Positions 48,665 to 60,760 of a stretch of DNA of 64,000 bases are shown in pieces. The stretch is taken from contig JAOANR010000013.1 in NCBI GenBank assembly GCA_030278955.1, forward strand, positions 40,894,191-40,958,190, in the 5' to 3' direction. This DNA comes from Hygrophila difformis (taxonomy: Eukaryota > Streptophyta > Magnoliopsida > Lamiales > Acanthaceae). Every line of letters begins with the position of its first letter. Positions within the stretch are counted from its first letter, which is position 1. The notes under the pieces were generated by a model. It ran no database searches, had not been told where the DNA came from, and saw nothing but the letters and a program-made list of their open reading frames with translations. Made by a program: the position numbers and the translations under genes.

Positions 48665-49130
48665 AACCAATCATGTCATTGTTGATTGCAACAATGATTA
48701 GATCAAAATATCAAATAATAGCCACATACAATTCCTTGTTCTTTTGTGGCTCTATCGGTGAATGCTATAACAATAAAAAGCACTACTACACAATGTAATC
48801 TGATAAGTACTACATTGTTTAGTGCATGGATATTTTATAGTATTGGATTACATTTGGTTTTTTTTTATTGGATTCTTTTTTCTGTGGTTTGAATTCTCTT
48901 GCTGAGTTGCATGTGCCCTGAAACTGAAACTGAGATGTTTTTTCATGGACTGCAGGATTTTCTTAATTAGCCTGTGTTTATTAGGTTGGCCAAATTGATT
49001 GTGAAAAACTACCCAAATAATTAGTAGTACTTATACACTTGGCTTTAATATCTGCCCAAAGTGATTGATTATATCTTCTTTTCTTTTCTTGTTTTCCAAT
49101 CCCAAACTTTCTCTAGACTTGAGTAAATTA
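48665..49130. other. 3' flank of DEFL3, no gene seen
   Basis: Probable original 3' UTR and downstream sequence of DEFL3. Nothing else recognised. Confidence 0.4.
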
Positions 49131-49593
49131 AGGGCTCGTTTGGATTGACTTTTGAAAAAAGCAGAAGCCAAAAGCAGAAGAAGAAGTGAAAGCCAAAAGC
49201 AGAAGCAGGTAATTTTTGTGTTTGGATGGAATGTTTGAAAAGCAGCTTTTTTCCAAAAGTGTGTTTGGATGTGTAAAAGTGAAAAATGCTTTTTAAATGT
49301 ATAAATTACTAAAAAGGACATGCTACTTAATATGATAATAAGATGTATTTATAGTGTAATTTGTATTAAGTAATGAGGGTATTTAAGTCTTTACACAATT
49401 TACGAAGTGCTTTTGGCTTCTGCTTTTCAGAGAAGCACCCCGGGGCTGCTTCTCCCAGAAGCACTTTTGCAGCTTTTCGAGGTGCTTTTGCTTTTTCCCA
49501 AAAGCCAAAACAAACACTCATTTTCCTTCAAAAGTGCTTTTGGCAGAAGCAAAAGCCAAAAGCACTTCAAAATAAGTCATTCCAAACGCCCCC
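49131..49593. mobile_element. MITE with GGGCTCGTTTGG / TTCCAAACGCCCCC ends
   Basis: Long imperfect inverted ends: GGGCTCGTTTGGATTGACTT at the left and AAGTCATTCCAAACGCCCCC at the right, followed inside by repeated AAGCAGAAGCCAAAAGCAG motifs on both arms. About 460 bp, could fold into a long hairpin. No reliable target duplication. Confidence 0.75.
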
Positions 49594-50010
49594 TAAATAG
49601 AGTACTTGGGATTTCTAACACCCTAAAGATTAGCAAATGGAAGAAACTCACTCTTTTTTAAACAAGAAAGGTCGAGAGAGTAACTCTTCTTGCTAAACTT
49701 AATGTCCTCAATGCAATTTCGATGTATTTTAAACAACCGTACGTGTTGGCGGCTACCTCAAAGCATATATATATATATGTATAAATCTCCAAGAAGAGTT
49801 GAGGAATTGATTTCAAATGATGGATATCAGGTAAAGATTATTAGGGGCGAACTTGGCATTATGTATATAGGGAGGAGACTCATCACATAAGCATTGTTAC
49901 ACGCATATATTGTACAGTATAAGAAAACTATAAACATTAGTAGTACCTGATTGTGTCGTAGAATTCACCTAAAGGAATATTTACTACATAGGACTACGGT
50001 TACCAATATA

Positions 50011-50273
50011 CTCCCTCCGTTTTCAAAAAATTGAAACGGACTCATAATGCACGCAGTACAATGCACATTTTAAATTATTAATAACTCGATTTCGGTATAA
50101 GTAAAATTCTTAGAGTTCGATATTTAAAAACTACTCGACGAAACGAATCTAACAAGATCCAACTTGGCTATATTTTAACTTGTATAACTATGATAAAACT
50201 TTAAGTCAAAGTGTGTGTGTGTGTGAATAGTGTCAAATTTCCAAACGTTTCAACTATTTTGAAACGGAGGGAG
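50011..50273. mobile_element. Stowaway-like MITE
   Basis: Ends CTCCCTCCGTTTTCAAAA and TTTTGAAACGGAGGGAG, flanked by TA at 50009-50010 and 50274-50275. Interior holds GACGAAACGAATCTAACAAG, the common core in reverse. Confidence 0.93.
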
Positions 50274-50492
50274 TATATAAAAATGTTGGTCCGCTTTACC
50301 TCTAACCTTAAATTATTAGGTAAGGAATATTGTTTTATTTAAAAGTATTTATTCGGTGTGTGCCCATATGAAAAATACCCTTTTTTTCAAAATAAAAAAT
50401 AAAAATTGTATGATATGAGCTTCCATTCTCGATGCTCGATCAAGCGTCAATTGAAAAAAAAATTATATATAAGTATATATATACACTTCCTT

Positions 50493-51069
50493 TAGAGCAT
50501 CTCCAACCCACCCTGCAAAATGCTATTTTTGCAGGGTGGGATGCAGGGTGGGATCTCCAACCCACCCTGCAATTATGCAGGCAGCACCCTCCCAAATGGG
50601 AGGGTGCAACAGTATTCCGCTCAAAGTAGCGGAATACTGTAGCTCCCGCTACTGTAGCGGGAGCAAGTTTTTTTTTTTTTAATAAAATTTTTGTTTTGCT
50701 TTTTTTTTTATTGTTTGACTTCTTTTTATTTTTAATGATTGCTTAAATATTTTATTTTAATTATAGTTTATTTTTATAGGGTAAATATTTTTATTTATTA
50801 TATTTTAAAAAATTTTATTTTTTTATTATCCACATATAAATATTTTAGATTATAATTTATTTTTTGATAATGTTGGATATATAAATTAGTATTTCTTTAA
50901 TTTAAAAAGTAATTTTAAATGATATATTAAATAAAATATGTGGGAATATTCTTTGACCCTGCAAAAATAAAGGGTTGGGTTGGAGATGTAGTTACTGTAG
51001 TTGTCCTGCAAAAATAGAGATTTATACTATACCTCCCGCAAAAATAGAGGGTATGGTTGGAGATGGTAT
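50493..51069. mobile_element. MITE with GAGCATCTCCAACC / GGTTGGAGATG ends and stacked palindromes
   Basis: Inverted termini GAGCATCTCCAACC and GGTTGGAGATG. Left part carries the palindromes CCACCCTGCA..TGCAGGGTGG, TATTCCGCT..AGCGGAATA and CTCCCGCTACTGTAGCGGGAG. Ends 80 bp before the SINE in the DEFL4 promoter. Confidence 0.75.
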
Positions 51070-51148
51070 AAAAAAAAACATTGATTTCATTTGAAGATAT
51101 CCTTAATAAAGGACATGTACAGGGAAAAAAAATGACATTTGAAGGTAA

Positions 51149-51330
51149 TAACCTTTTTTTGTTGACATAGTGTTAGAAGCGAGCAAAGACGGTGTGGTTG
51201 TCGAAAATTCACAAATTATAAAGAGATAAAAAAAAGAAAAGGAATGAATATGAGTCGAACAGGGAATCGAATCCCCAACCATAAAGTCGGAAGTTAAACT
51301 TGACTATTAGACCAAATCTTCATCCCCAAT
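51149..51330 (-). mobile_element. tRNA-derived SINE in the DEFL4 promoter region
   Basis: Minus strand. A-box-like TGGTCTAATAGTC and B-box GGGATTCGATTCCC about 40 bp apart near the 5' end, as in a tRNA gene; a short A run near the other end. Target duplication TTTGAAGGTAA at 51138-51148 and 51331-51341. 182 bp, ends 239 bp before the DEFL4 ATG. Confidence 0.8.
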
Positions 51331-51447
51331 TTTGAAGGTAACCGTGATAATAGACATAGTGGAGAAAAAATAATTAATCATTTAGACTTCTATATACTCT
51401 TAGCTGTATAGATGGCAAGTTACATTACATCATCAAATGCAATACAC

Positions 51448-51456
51448 TATATAAAT
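51448..51456 (+). promoter_or_regulatory. TATA box of DEFL4
   Basis: TATATAAAT within ACACTATATAAATTTAAG, 121 bp before the start codon and matching the DEFL2 block. Confidence 0.65.
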
Positions 51457-51568
51457 TTAAGCCAACAGTACACTATAACTATGCATATATATGCATTATC
51501 CAGCATCCTGCTTTTAAAATATTGAGAGGACTTTCATTTTAATTCAAAGCTTTTTTTAAGTAGGTAGA

Positions 51569-52307
51569 ATGAGAACAATTAGACTACTTTTCATTGTATT
51601 TCTGCTCATGTCAATTCAGGTAAAAAAATTTTCCTTCAATTTTTTTTCTTTTAATTTTTAAATTTTTTTTCATGCTTTTCAAATTAGGTTTTCTGTTAAG
51701 GCCCTGTTCTCTAGACCTGAATTTGGCTGATCCGATTTGATTTTATAAGATTTGGTCTGATCTGATCTTGTTTGTCTGGTTTGGCTAGGTCTGATCTGAT
51801 CTGATCTTGTCTGAATGTGTCTGGTCTGATCTTAATATTTCTTATCTGATCTGGTATGATATGAATTTAATAAAAATACTAATAAGTTCTGAAAATAAAT
51901 CCTAGAGAACATGGCCTAAAAATCTTACAACATTTTTGTCATCTACTATTAACCAATAATGGGAGGCCTATTTTTTTGTTCAAATTCCTTATTATGCATC
52001 CTTGTAAAAGTAAAAGAGAAAAATCATAGTAGTAAATTTTTTTTTTAAAGTAAAAATATGTGCATGCCTACGTGGTTAATATGTAGAATACATATATAGT
52101 AGTAATATTGACGTATTGCAATACTTATTACAGTTAAGTGAAGGGAGCAGTAAGGGAAGATGCTGGAGCAAGGGTGAAGGGATCTGTCATACAAGAGATC
52201 ATTGCCAAGATATCTGTGAGAAAAAGTACAGAGACAAGTTCCCAACCTCAAAGTGCACCTTTCTCATCTTCTTCTCCGTTTGCAAGTGCAAATATGATTG
52301 TTCTTGA
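51569..52307 (+). CDS. DEFL4: defensin-like small cysteine-rich secreted peptide (canonical eight cysteines)
   Basis: Predicted secreted precursor of 74 aa. Exon 1 51569-51619 encodes signal sequence MRTIRLLFIVFLLMSIQ; intron 51620-52133 (GT-AG, phase 0) holds a PIF-like MITE; exon 2 52134-52307. The mature part has exactly eight cysteines, C-x7-C-x5-C-x3-C-x12-C-x8-C-x-C-x3-C, ending VCKCKYDCS, which fits a CS-alpha-beta type disulfide plan (CxxxC plus CxC). Intact with TATA box and no visible lesion, so it is the best candidate for a working member. Shares leader, intron phase and promoter block with DEFL2 and DEFL3. Target or role unknown. Confidence 0.88.
51700..51916. mobile_element. PIF/Harbinger-type MITE in the DEFL4 intron
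   Basis: Ends GGCCCTGTTCTCTAG and CTAGAGAACATGGCC (14 of 15 inverted matches), flanked by TAA at 51697-51699 and 51917-51919. Interior is rich in TCTGATCTGATC repeats. 217 bp. Confidence 0.88.
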
Positions 52308-52544
52308 AAAAGTTTGCAAGATTTAATAATGTTCTTGTTGATTGCAACGATGATAGAAACAAATAATGGCAGTAATTGCATGTTGCATTGTGGCTCACCC
52401 AACGATACTATGGATGCAATTAGAGACGATTTTATAAAATACTACATGAATATTTAATTTTACACTTCTTCTTTTCTGCGTAACAGCCAATAAAGGCTAG
52501 GAAAAAAGAATAATTTTATACTTCTAATTAAATAACACCTCAAA

Positions 52545-52740
52545 CACCAACTGCAGTTGACTTGAGTGGATTGTGGCTCTAGTCGTTTAAGCAATGTCTC
52601 GAGTTCGAGCCTCGTGTATGCAAAAAAACTATTTTGGGAGATGCGCCCTTAATTGCCCATTCAGATTCTCGATGAATTAGTATTTGGTCCAATGTAGTTT
52701 GGGGATATCCGATAATTCAGAAAAAAAAAAAAAAAAAAAA
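52545..52740 (+). mobile_element. tRNA-derived SINE downstream of DEFL4
   Basis: Plus strand. A-box-like TGGCTCTAGTCG and B-box-like GAGTTCGAGCCTC, then a 20-A tail at 52721-52740. Target duplication approximately AAATAACACCxCAAA at 52530-52544 and after the tail. Not a functional tRNA: no cloverleaf. Confidence 0.75.
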
Positions 52741-52752
52741 TAACACCGCAAA

Positions 52753-53048
52753 TGTGTTTAATTATAGAATCAACATAGAAATTGTTTATGTTTGGCTTCT
52801 GAATTTTACTAGGGATCGGATGTACCTGCAAGCGTACGTGAATACATTTAGTTTGTTTAATATTATCATTGACTCGAGTGCTTACTATAGTTTTTTAACC
52901 TTTTCTTTAATTAAATTCAAGTTCTTTTGTGCTAATAAATAAATAAAATAAAAATTTAAAAATTGAAAATAAAATAAAGGGAAATAACTTACTGCATACA
53001 GATAAAAATGACTGAACCATCGACAAGAGTGTCGAAAACCATATACTT
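52753..53048. other. Intergenic, no gene seen
   Basis: AT-rich; ends with CTT at 53046-53048, the CACTA target duplication. Confidence 0.45.
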
Positions 53049-53064
53049 CACTACAAGAAAAAGG

Positions 53065-53245
53065 GCAGTTACCGACCGACATGTTGCGTGTCGGATTTAC
53101 CGACCGCAGCACCGACCGCAACATGCGGTCGGTAAAATAGAGCCGTTATGGGCCCGGGCGTTAAAGGGCGACACCAACGCCGACCACACTAGTGCGGTCG
53201 GTGATTACCGACCGCATCACCGACCGCAGATGCGGTCGGTAACCT
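53065..53245. repeat. CACTA 5' subterminal repeats
   Basis: At least eight copies of ACCGACCGCA or its reverse complement, several arranged as inverted pairs. In En/Spm elements such subterminal repeats are bound by the TNPA-type protein; that role is inferred here. Confidence 0.9.
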
Positions 53246-53274
53246 AGGGCAGTATATTTTCGCCCAAATCGTGA

Positions 53275-53720
53275 TTACCGCCTCATTTCACCCTCCATCC
53301 CCATTTTCACCCCAAACCCATCGCCAAATCCGACCAACCGTCCGTCGACCACCCCTCCTCCGGCGACCCCTCCTACGACCGGCTCTCCTCCGACCACCCC
53401 TCCTCCGACGTCCCACCATTCGAGTGTGAAACGAGCCTCCGCCACCACTGCCTTTCTTGTTCGATTGAAACCGCTGCCACCACCGTTGCCGCCCAGCCTC
53501 CGCCTCCGCCACCACCGTCGCCGGCCCAGCCTCCACCTCCGCTGCTGCCGGCTCTGCTGCTGCCGCCCCCGCCCCCGACCGCCCCTGCTCCAGCCCATGC
53601 CACCACATCCTGCCACCACCGGCCGCCACTCCACCACCGCGAGCCACTGCCACCACCATTCGAGCCATCTCCATTCGAGCCGCGGTGCCTTTGTTGACAG
53701 CCATCCATTCGAGACGAGAT
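53275..53720. other. GC-rich, CCACC/CCGCC-rich segment inside the CACTA element
   Basis: Strongly pyrimidine-biased plus strand with all six frames giving Pro/His/Arg or Gly/Trp-rich products. Sits between the subterminal repeats and the transposase gene. It could be the transposase 5' UTR exon or a captured host fragment; low-complexity frames are not evidence for a protein. Confidence 0.5.
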
Positions 53721-54599
53721 AATTTTGTTTGCGAATTTCTTGTTCGATTGGAAACTTAATTACACATTCGATTGTACTATGTCTTCACCCTTAATTCCAT
53801 AATGTTTTAGATAGTTCATAGATATGCATATGATTACACATTCGATTGTTTTGCTCTAATTGATTGTTATGGCTCTGATAACCTAGATATTACAAAACAA
53901 AATTATTTTTGGATAATAAAAGCTGTCATGATCTGTTTTGGGCTATTATGGAGTAAATATTTGGAGGCTTGACTGTTTGGTTGCATAATTGGAATCCTCT
54001 CGTCGAGTAGATGAATTTTCATATATGATATGCTCAATTTGGATTTCGTATGATAAAGTTATGTCATTTTAACGTATAAATGTCGTTTTTGTTCGATTTG
54101 GGTGTTTGTATTTCCTATGTGATCGTTATATGTTGATATTGGATTGAGAAAATTAGATGTAGCAACTTTTGGGGTGTGTTATGGATATAGTTTAATTTGT
54201 TAGAACACGAACATGATTTGAAGTATTTGATAGAATTTTTCGTCGTTGGTTTTTCAATTTGGAAGAAAGTAAGCGAATAATTAGTTTTAAGCATTTCAAA
54301 TTGGGGATTTTAATTAGTATATTGTTAGTTTAAATTCTTACAAGTGACGTGGATACGGTGAATGGATGTTGTTGGATTATTGGTACACTTGTAGATTTGA
54401 GATTTGATTTATGTAAAAATTAATGGTTTATATTTTTTTAAATATAAGTATATGTAGAACACTAAAATATAATTTCTTTGTCTAAAAACTTTAATAGGTA
54501 GGAGTTTAAATGAATTTTAAAAGATTCGAATCTCCCATACTCAAATATAATAAATATAATTGAACGAAGTATAGTGGCCTATTGCCATATTGGTAGGTG

Positions 54600-57500
54600 A
54601 TGGACCGTAGTTGGATGTACCACTCCCGTCGGGAAGTTGGAGTACTTACAGCCGAATTTAAAGCTGGAGTTGAATCGTTCATACGTATGTCTCATGGAAA
54701 CTCAAATGTCGATAGGTCCCAAGGAAAACTTAGGTGTCCGTGTAGGCAGTGTAGGAATAAATGTTACCTACCCGATGCTGACATCAAGTATCATCTACAC
54801 TGCAATGGATTTGTCCACAACTACGAAAGGTGGACGTGTCACGGAGAGCCACACCAATTTACACGGTACTACGATACCGATGCGGGCAGCTCTACAGTGT
54901 CTGCACAGGAAAATGATTACATACAAATGGTGTGCGATGGAATGGGAATTGGTATTCCCGATACAACACCACCGAATCAGGGCGAACCTAGGCCACCGGA
55001 AGAACCTAACCCACAAGAGAGCTTGTTCTACCGTATGTTGGCGGCGGCAGACAAGGATCTGTGGCCTGGATGCAAGAAAATGACCTTGCTGTCAACAATT
55101 GCTAGGTTATTAAACATTAAAGTCGATCACAACCTTTCGGAGAGGTGCTTCGATACATTGTGCCAGCTCATCATAGATACACTACCCGAGGACAATGCTA
55201 TGGTTAAGAACTTTTACAAGGCGAAAAAATTACTTGAGGGATTAGGGCTACCTGTTGAGAAAATTGATTGTTGTGTTAAGGGCTACATGTTATTTTGGCG
55301 TGAAGATGCATCATTAGATAAGTGCAAGTTCTGTGACGAGCTTCGGTATAGGGAAACAAACTCTAATTCACTGATTGGACGGAAATACATGTTCTATTTC
55401 CAACTTAAGAATCGATTAAGAAGGTTGTATTCATCGGAGGCGACAGCGGAGCATATGTCTTGGCATGTTGGGCATGAGCATGAGAGGACTGGGGAGATGT
55501 CTCATCCTTGCGACTCTATGGCATGGAAGCATTTTGATACAATTCATCCAGAATTTGCAGCAGAGTGACGTAACGTTCGATTGGGCTTATGCACGGATGT
55601 TTTCCAACCATTTGGTCAGTCGGGGTCCCAATACTCGTGTTGGCCAGTAATTTTAACCCCTTACAATCTCCCACCCGGTATGTGTATGAAAGATGAATAC
55701 ATGTTTCTGACATGCATTATTCCCGGGAGATCAAGTCCGAAACAGGGGATAGATGTCTACCTACAGCCCTTAATAGCAGAGATATTGGAGTTGTGGGATG
55801 TTGGTGTCACATCATATGACAAGTACGCCAAACAAACCTTTCAGTTGAGGGATGCTTTGATGTGGACAATTGAAGATTTTCCGGCCTATAGTATGTTGTC
55901 TGGTTGGAGCACCTATGGGAAAACAGCCTGCCCAGTTTGTATGGAAGAAATAGAATCGATAAGGCTTAAAGAGGGTGGCAAACAATCGTGGTTTGATGCT
56001 CACAGGAGGTTGCTGCCTTCGGATCATCCTTTTAGAGTTGATAAGTCGAGATTCACGAAGGATATGGAGGAACATGGATTGCCACCAATGTATAAGAATG
56101 GTGAAGAAGTGTTGGAAGACATAGATAGGTGGTCTCCGTCGTGTGACTGAATTAGGAGGAGATGTGGAGAATGCAGCAATCAGTAAGACATGTGGATGGA
56201 AGAAAATGAGTATATTTTGGGATCTCCCGTATTGGAAAACAAATTTGGTACGTCACAATCTGGATGTCATTGACATTGAGAAGAATGTGTTTCAAAACAT
56301 ATTCAACACGGCCCTGGACGTTCCAGGGAAGACAAAGGATAATGCGAAAGCACGTGAGGACATCGTGACCTTATGTAATAGGCCAGAACAGCATTGGGAC
56401 AGGCGTAATGGTAAATATCCGAAGGCGGTGTATACGATGGAGAAGGATAGGCGGGATGTATTCTTGAAATGGGTAGCAGGTTTAAAATTTCCCGATGGAT
56501 GCGTATCCAACCTGGGCAGATGCATAGACATGAATAAGCATAGAATGTTTGGCATGAAAAGTCATGACTGTCATATCTTCTTACAGCGTCTCCTACCGAT
56601 TGGATGGAGGGAGTTGCTTCCCAAGAGCGTGTAGGAACCAATAACAGAGCTGAGCAATGTGTTTAGGGCCTTGACAGCGAAAACAATTAAAGTTGAGGAC
56701 TTAGACAAATTGGCCAATGACATTCCAGTCGTTCTATGTAAGTTGGAAACAATCTTCCCACCCGCCTTCTTCGACTGTTTGGAGCATCTTCCCGTCCATT
56801 TGCCACACGAAGCAAGGCTTGCCGGCCCCGTTCAGTTCAGATAGATGTACCCGTATGAAAGGTTAAATTTAAATAAAGTTAATTCCTTACATTTCATTTC
56901 CCGTCGTTTTTGTCTCTTTACCTTATTAAAAATTGTGCATTTTATTACATATCTTAGATACCTGAATCAATTGAAGAGAACCGTGCGCAACAAGGCACAT
57001 GTTGAAGGTAGCATATGTAATGCATACATGGTACGAGAGGCCTCGATCTTCTGCTCTCATTACTTTGAGAAGCATGTTTTCACCCGCGGGAGGAATGTGC
57101 CACGGAATGATGATGGCGGCATAATTCCTTACGACAAAAACCTTCCTAGTGTTTTCAAATTCCCTGGACGTGCCCAAGGGAAATCTAAGAAGAGGCGTCT
57201 GAGCCCAGAAGAGTTGAACGCCATTCACGTTTACCTCCTTTTGAATTGTAGAGAGATTGAACCGTATCTCGAGTAAGTCATTCTAATAATATATCTTATA
57301 TTCCAATGCTCTCAAATATGTTTCAAAATAAACAATAGCTTGTGTTAATAACAGGGAATTCACAGAAAAACTGCTCGAAGAGCGTCCAGAATTAAGTGGC
57401 CCGGAGATTTGGCGAGCGCAGTCAACAGAGTTTCCTAGGTGGTTGGAGGCACATTTGAAGGAAAATCCACCCGATGATCAATGCATTTCTCACATAGCTC

Positions 57501-58171
57501 AGGGCCCACTTCCCATTGGTACATCGTATCCTATGTATTTTATAAATGTGATGAAATTTCACATAGAATCTCATGGTAGGCAAAGATCAACATACAATTG
57601 TGGTGTTTGTATCGCGTCGCTATCTCACAGAGACTACTATGGCATAATCGAAGAGATTATAGTCATAGAGTACCCTGCATTGCCTATCAAACAAACTGCC
57701 TTATTCAAATGTCGATGGTTTGACCCTCGTGAAGGCATTGGGACGCGCACTCATTCGAACTACAAGCTTGTTGAAATAAACCGTTCAAAGTCTTTGAACA
57801 TATATGAACCATTCATATTTTCTAATCAAGCCGAACAAGTGTGCTACGTTGGGTTCCCGACCATCAGACCAGTAGCCAGTCGGAATGAGTGGTTGGCCTT
57901 GTGTAAGGTCAAACCTAGAGGTGTAATAACCGTTACGCAAGGGGGAGAAGCGGATGCATTCCAAGTCGATGTTCCCGAACAGCTTAGCATCGAAACTACA
58001 ACTATCACTGCTAGGCAAGAGCCACTAACGGACGACGTGGTTCAATATGTTGACCTTTCTCAGGATGAGAACAATGATTCAGAATCATCGATAGACACTG
58101 ATTCCTGTTCGGATGAGACTGATCCGGATGATCCTTCACAGGAGACTTCGGATGATGATTACCAAGTTTGA
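54600..58171 (+). pseudogene. TNP2-type CACTA transposase gene, broken
   Basis: Would encode the cut-and-paste transposase. N-terminal transposase-associated domain with CPCRQCRNKCY and HLHCNGF (54600-54850), the TNP2/Transposase_21 core (LCTDVFQPFGQSG, WPVILTPYNLPP, AKQTFQLRDALMWTIEDFPAY), then later domains to 58171 (FPGRAQGKSKKRRLSPEE, KCRWFDPREG). Introns at 56862-56957 and 57273-57354. Lesions: in-frame TGA 55566-55568, frame change near 56130-56160, TAG at 56632-56634 and 56842-56844, both where relatives have Trp. Not functional as read. Confidence 0.9.
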
Positions 58172-58261
58172 AATGTGATAAACTTAATTATAATAAATTC
58201 TTTGTTGTTGTAATTTCTTATATTTGCAAATTGTATTCTAATTAATTTTTGAACATTGTAG

Positions 58262-60096
58262 ATGACCGACCGAGGGGGTGGTTCCTCTTCGAGCACGCCA
58301 GGCGGATCAGGGTCCAGGCGTCAATTGATCAGTAGGTCACAACTGTTGTCTGCTATCCGGGCAGCCCAAGAGGATTTCCAGCACTCACAAGCAGGTATTT
58401 CGATATAAATACAGATTAGACAACTCATGTGCATTTAAGTGTGAATTTATATTAATGATAAATTCACGTTCTGATTTATTGAATTACAGTTGAGACTTCT
58501 AGCTCACAGCCACAGGCGGGAGGTGCACCCGAGGGATCTGATGCCGTGCCAGAGACACCACCTGCGCGCACTCCAGGTATAATATATATTATTTGATGTG
58601 ATGTTGAATGTTTTATAACAAAAAACTTTTAATTGCTGTTTAGGATCGGTCGGATCTACACAGGGAGCTCCTCCCACGCCACAGATACGGCCTGATAGGC
58701 TTTTGGTCGAGCCGGGGGACGATGGATTGTAAGTAGCTTATGTTTTAAAGTCATTTTGCATTTCAATTATATATATACTACGTACTTAAGTTTATTGCGT
58801 ATTTAAAAGTTGTGGTTTTGGTTTATGTCTTCAAGCATCAAGTTCACTAATGCATTGGTGAGGAAGATCACCGACATTTGCCCCATGCGGTCCGACATGA
58901 ATGGTATTAGCTGGGGAAAGGTCTCCCGGGAGACCAAAGAGTTCTATTGGGGGGAGTTTCAGGTAATCCGTAGTTTAAAAGATAATCATGTAATTATTTG
59001 CATTTGTACATATATTGATCAATCTTAAAATGCAGCGCACTGGGCACCTGAGCTCACTGGAGCAGTCAGGAAGGAGTGGGAGAGGAAAAATATTGCCAGG
59101 TACATTCAAAAGGTTAAATTAAAGTTTTTGCTTGTTGTTCAACTATTAATTAATGTTACTTAATATGTCATCAGGTACAAGGATTATACTCTCGATATCA
59201 GAAGCAAGAAGAGGCCATATCCATCAGACCAGCTAGTGGCCGAGAACTGGAGGCGTATTTAGGAGTCAGCTGCGTTCAAGGAGAAGTCGAAGAGAGGGAA
59301 GCTGAACAGACGCCGGGGACAGGAGGATGCACCGGCACTCCCCACACACACTGCGGGTTCGAAGACTTTTCGAGCCACAAAAGATAAATTGGTATGATGC
59401 ACCTATTTAATTAAATTTAGTCTATAAGTGAAATGTCACTCACACATGGTACGACTTATAATCTTCGAAACAACGCAGTCCGCCGACCAGAACAGGCATG
59501 TCCATTTGCATGAGCTTCACGAGCACACCCACACGAGAAGGCATGAGAAGGACCAGTGGGTACGAGATAGGTCACGACAGTTGCATGTAAGTACCGGGAA
59601 AAAATATCAAATTTAGTCTGATATATATAAACATTAAAATTTTGTTTGTATAATTTGTCCCTAAAATAATTGTTCATTTTAAATACAGGAAAAGTTCAAT
59701 GCAGTGGCCCAATCCTTGAGCCAGAACCCCACGATTGGGCCTGACTTCGATCCAGATCCTGTTTTCTACGACGTCGCTGGTGGGCACGACAGGCGCAATG
59801 CCGTATACGACATAGGATCGATGGCCCGATCACTTAGGCCCGGTGGCGAGTTTGTTTCCACTCCTCCACCATACTCTTCGGAGTACGTCACACAGCAGCA
59901 GTTCGATCAATTCCAACAGATGTCTCAGAGGCAGGAGAGCATGGCTGAGCAGATGCAGAGGTTGCTCGGATCTAGGGGGCCTCGGTCCCCTGGCGATGGA
60001 ACGGTGATGATGACTTCGGAGGCGGTCGGGGAGGAGATGGGCTTGGTGTTCATTGACTGTGCTTGGCCATCTTGGGTTAGTATGATTTGGACTTGA
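58262..60096 (+). pseudogene. Second CACTA gene (Transposase_24 / TNPA-like), probably broken
   Basis: Multi-exon gene beginning MTDRGGGSSSSTPGGSG right after an acceptor-like TTGTAG. Exons are recognisable at about 58262-58393, 58491-58576, 58643-58728, 58835-58962, 59035-59099, 59175-59393, 59416-59586 and 59690-60096. Landmarks: NGISWGKVSRETKEFYWGEF, WAPELTGAVRKEWERKNIAR, YKDYTLDIRSKKRRPYPSDQ, HTHTRRHEKDQWVRDRSRQLH, and a Gln-rich coiled-coil C-terminus. An in-frame TAG at 59260-59262 falls where Trp is expected. In En/Spm elements the companion protein binds subterminal repeats; similar role inferred. Confidence 0.75.
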
Positions 60097-60439
60097 TTTT
60101 TTTATGTTTAAGTTGTTTGACCTGTAGTTGAATGTTAACATGGAGATGTTGAAAGTTTGGACTTATACTAGGCGTTTGGATTTGTGAGTTTGGACTTGAA
60201 AGTTTTGTATGTTGATTTTGGACTTCAAAATTTGGATTTATGAGTTGATATTTATATTTGGAGTTGGTTTGTGATTTGGTTCGCGAATGTAATTGTACGA
60301 TGTTGTTATTATGAATTGGTGGATGTTTATTGGAAGATGTTTGTGGTGTAATTTCAGGTCATATTGGATTTGTTATTGTTCATTTTGGTTGCAGCAGGGT
60401 GGCTGTGAAAACAGCCATTTCTGGTGCAACATTTCAGTT

Positions 60440-60760
60440 GGGTACCGACCGCGCCGCCGACCACAAGTCGGTCGGTAATTTCCCGACCGCTGGGCCGACC
60501 GTGTGCGGTCGGTAAACGTCGGGTCCAGAAGGTTCTAAACCATTGGGTATCGACCGCTGAGCCGGTCGATACCGCGGACGGCAAAATCACCGACCGCAGT
60601 ACGGTCGGTGATCGGTCAGCAAATTCACCGACCGCATGATCTTTGGTCGGCATCCGATCTTCCAACCGATGCCTCCGGTCGGCGGTGCGGTCGGTAACAT
60701 CTGGGACGACCCGCGTCCCTTGTTTACCGACCACACGTGCGGTCAGTAATCGTCATTTTT
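60440..60760. repeat. CACTA 3' subterminal repeats
   Basis: More than ten copies of ACCGACCGCA/TGCGGTCGGT-type motifs, more degenerate than at the 5' end, continuing to about 20 bp from the 3' terminus. Confidence 0.9.

Noticed and set aside
51200..51330. tRNA-gene-like A and B boxes on the minus strand
   Set aside because: No cloverleaf; target duplication and A-rich end identify a SINE.
53275..53722. Overlapping Pro/His-rich and Gly/Trp-rich long frames on both strands
   Set aside because: All arise from one CCACC/CCGCC-rich composition and are open in several frames at once; inside a CACTA element.
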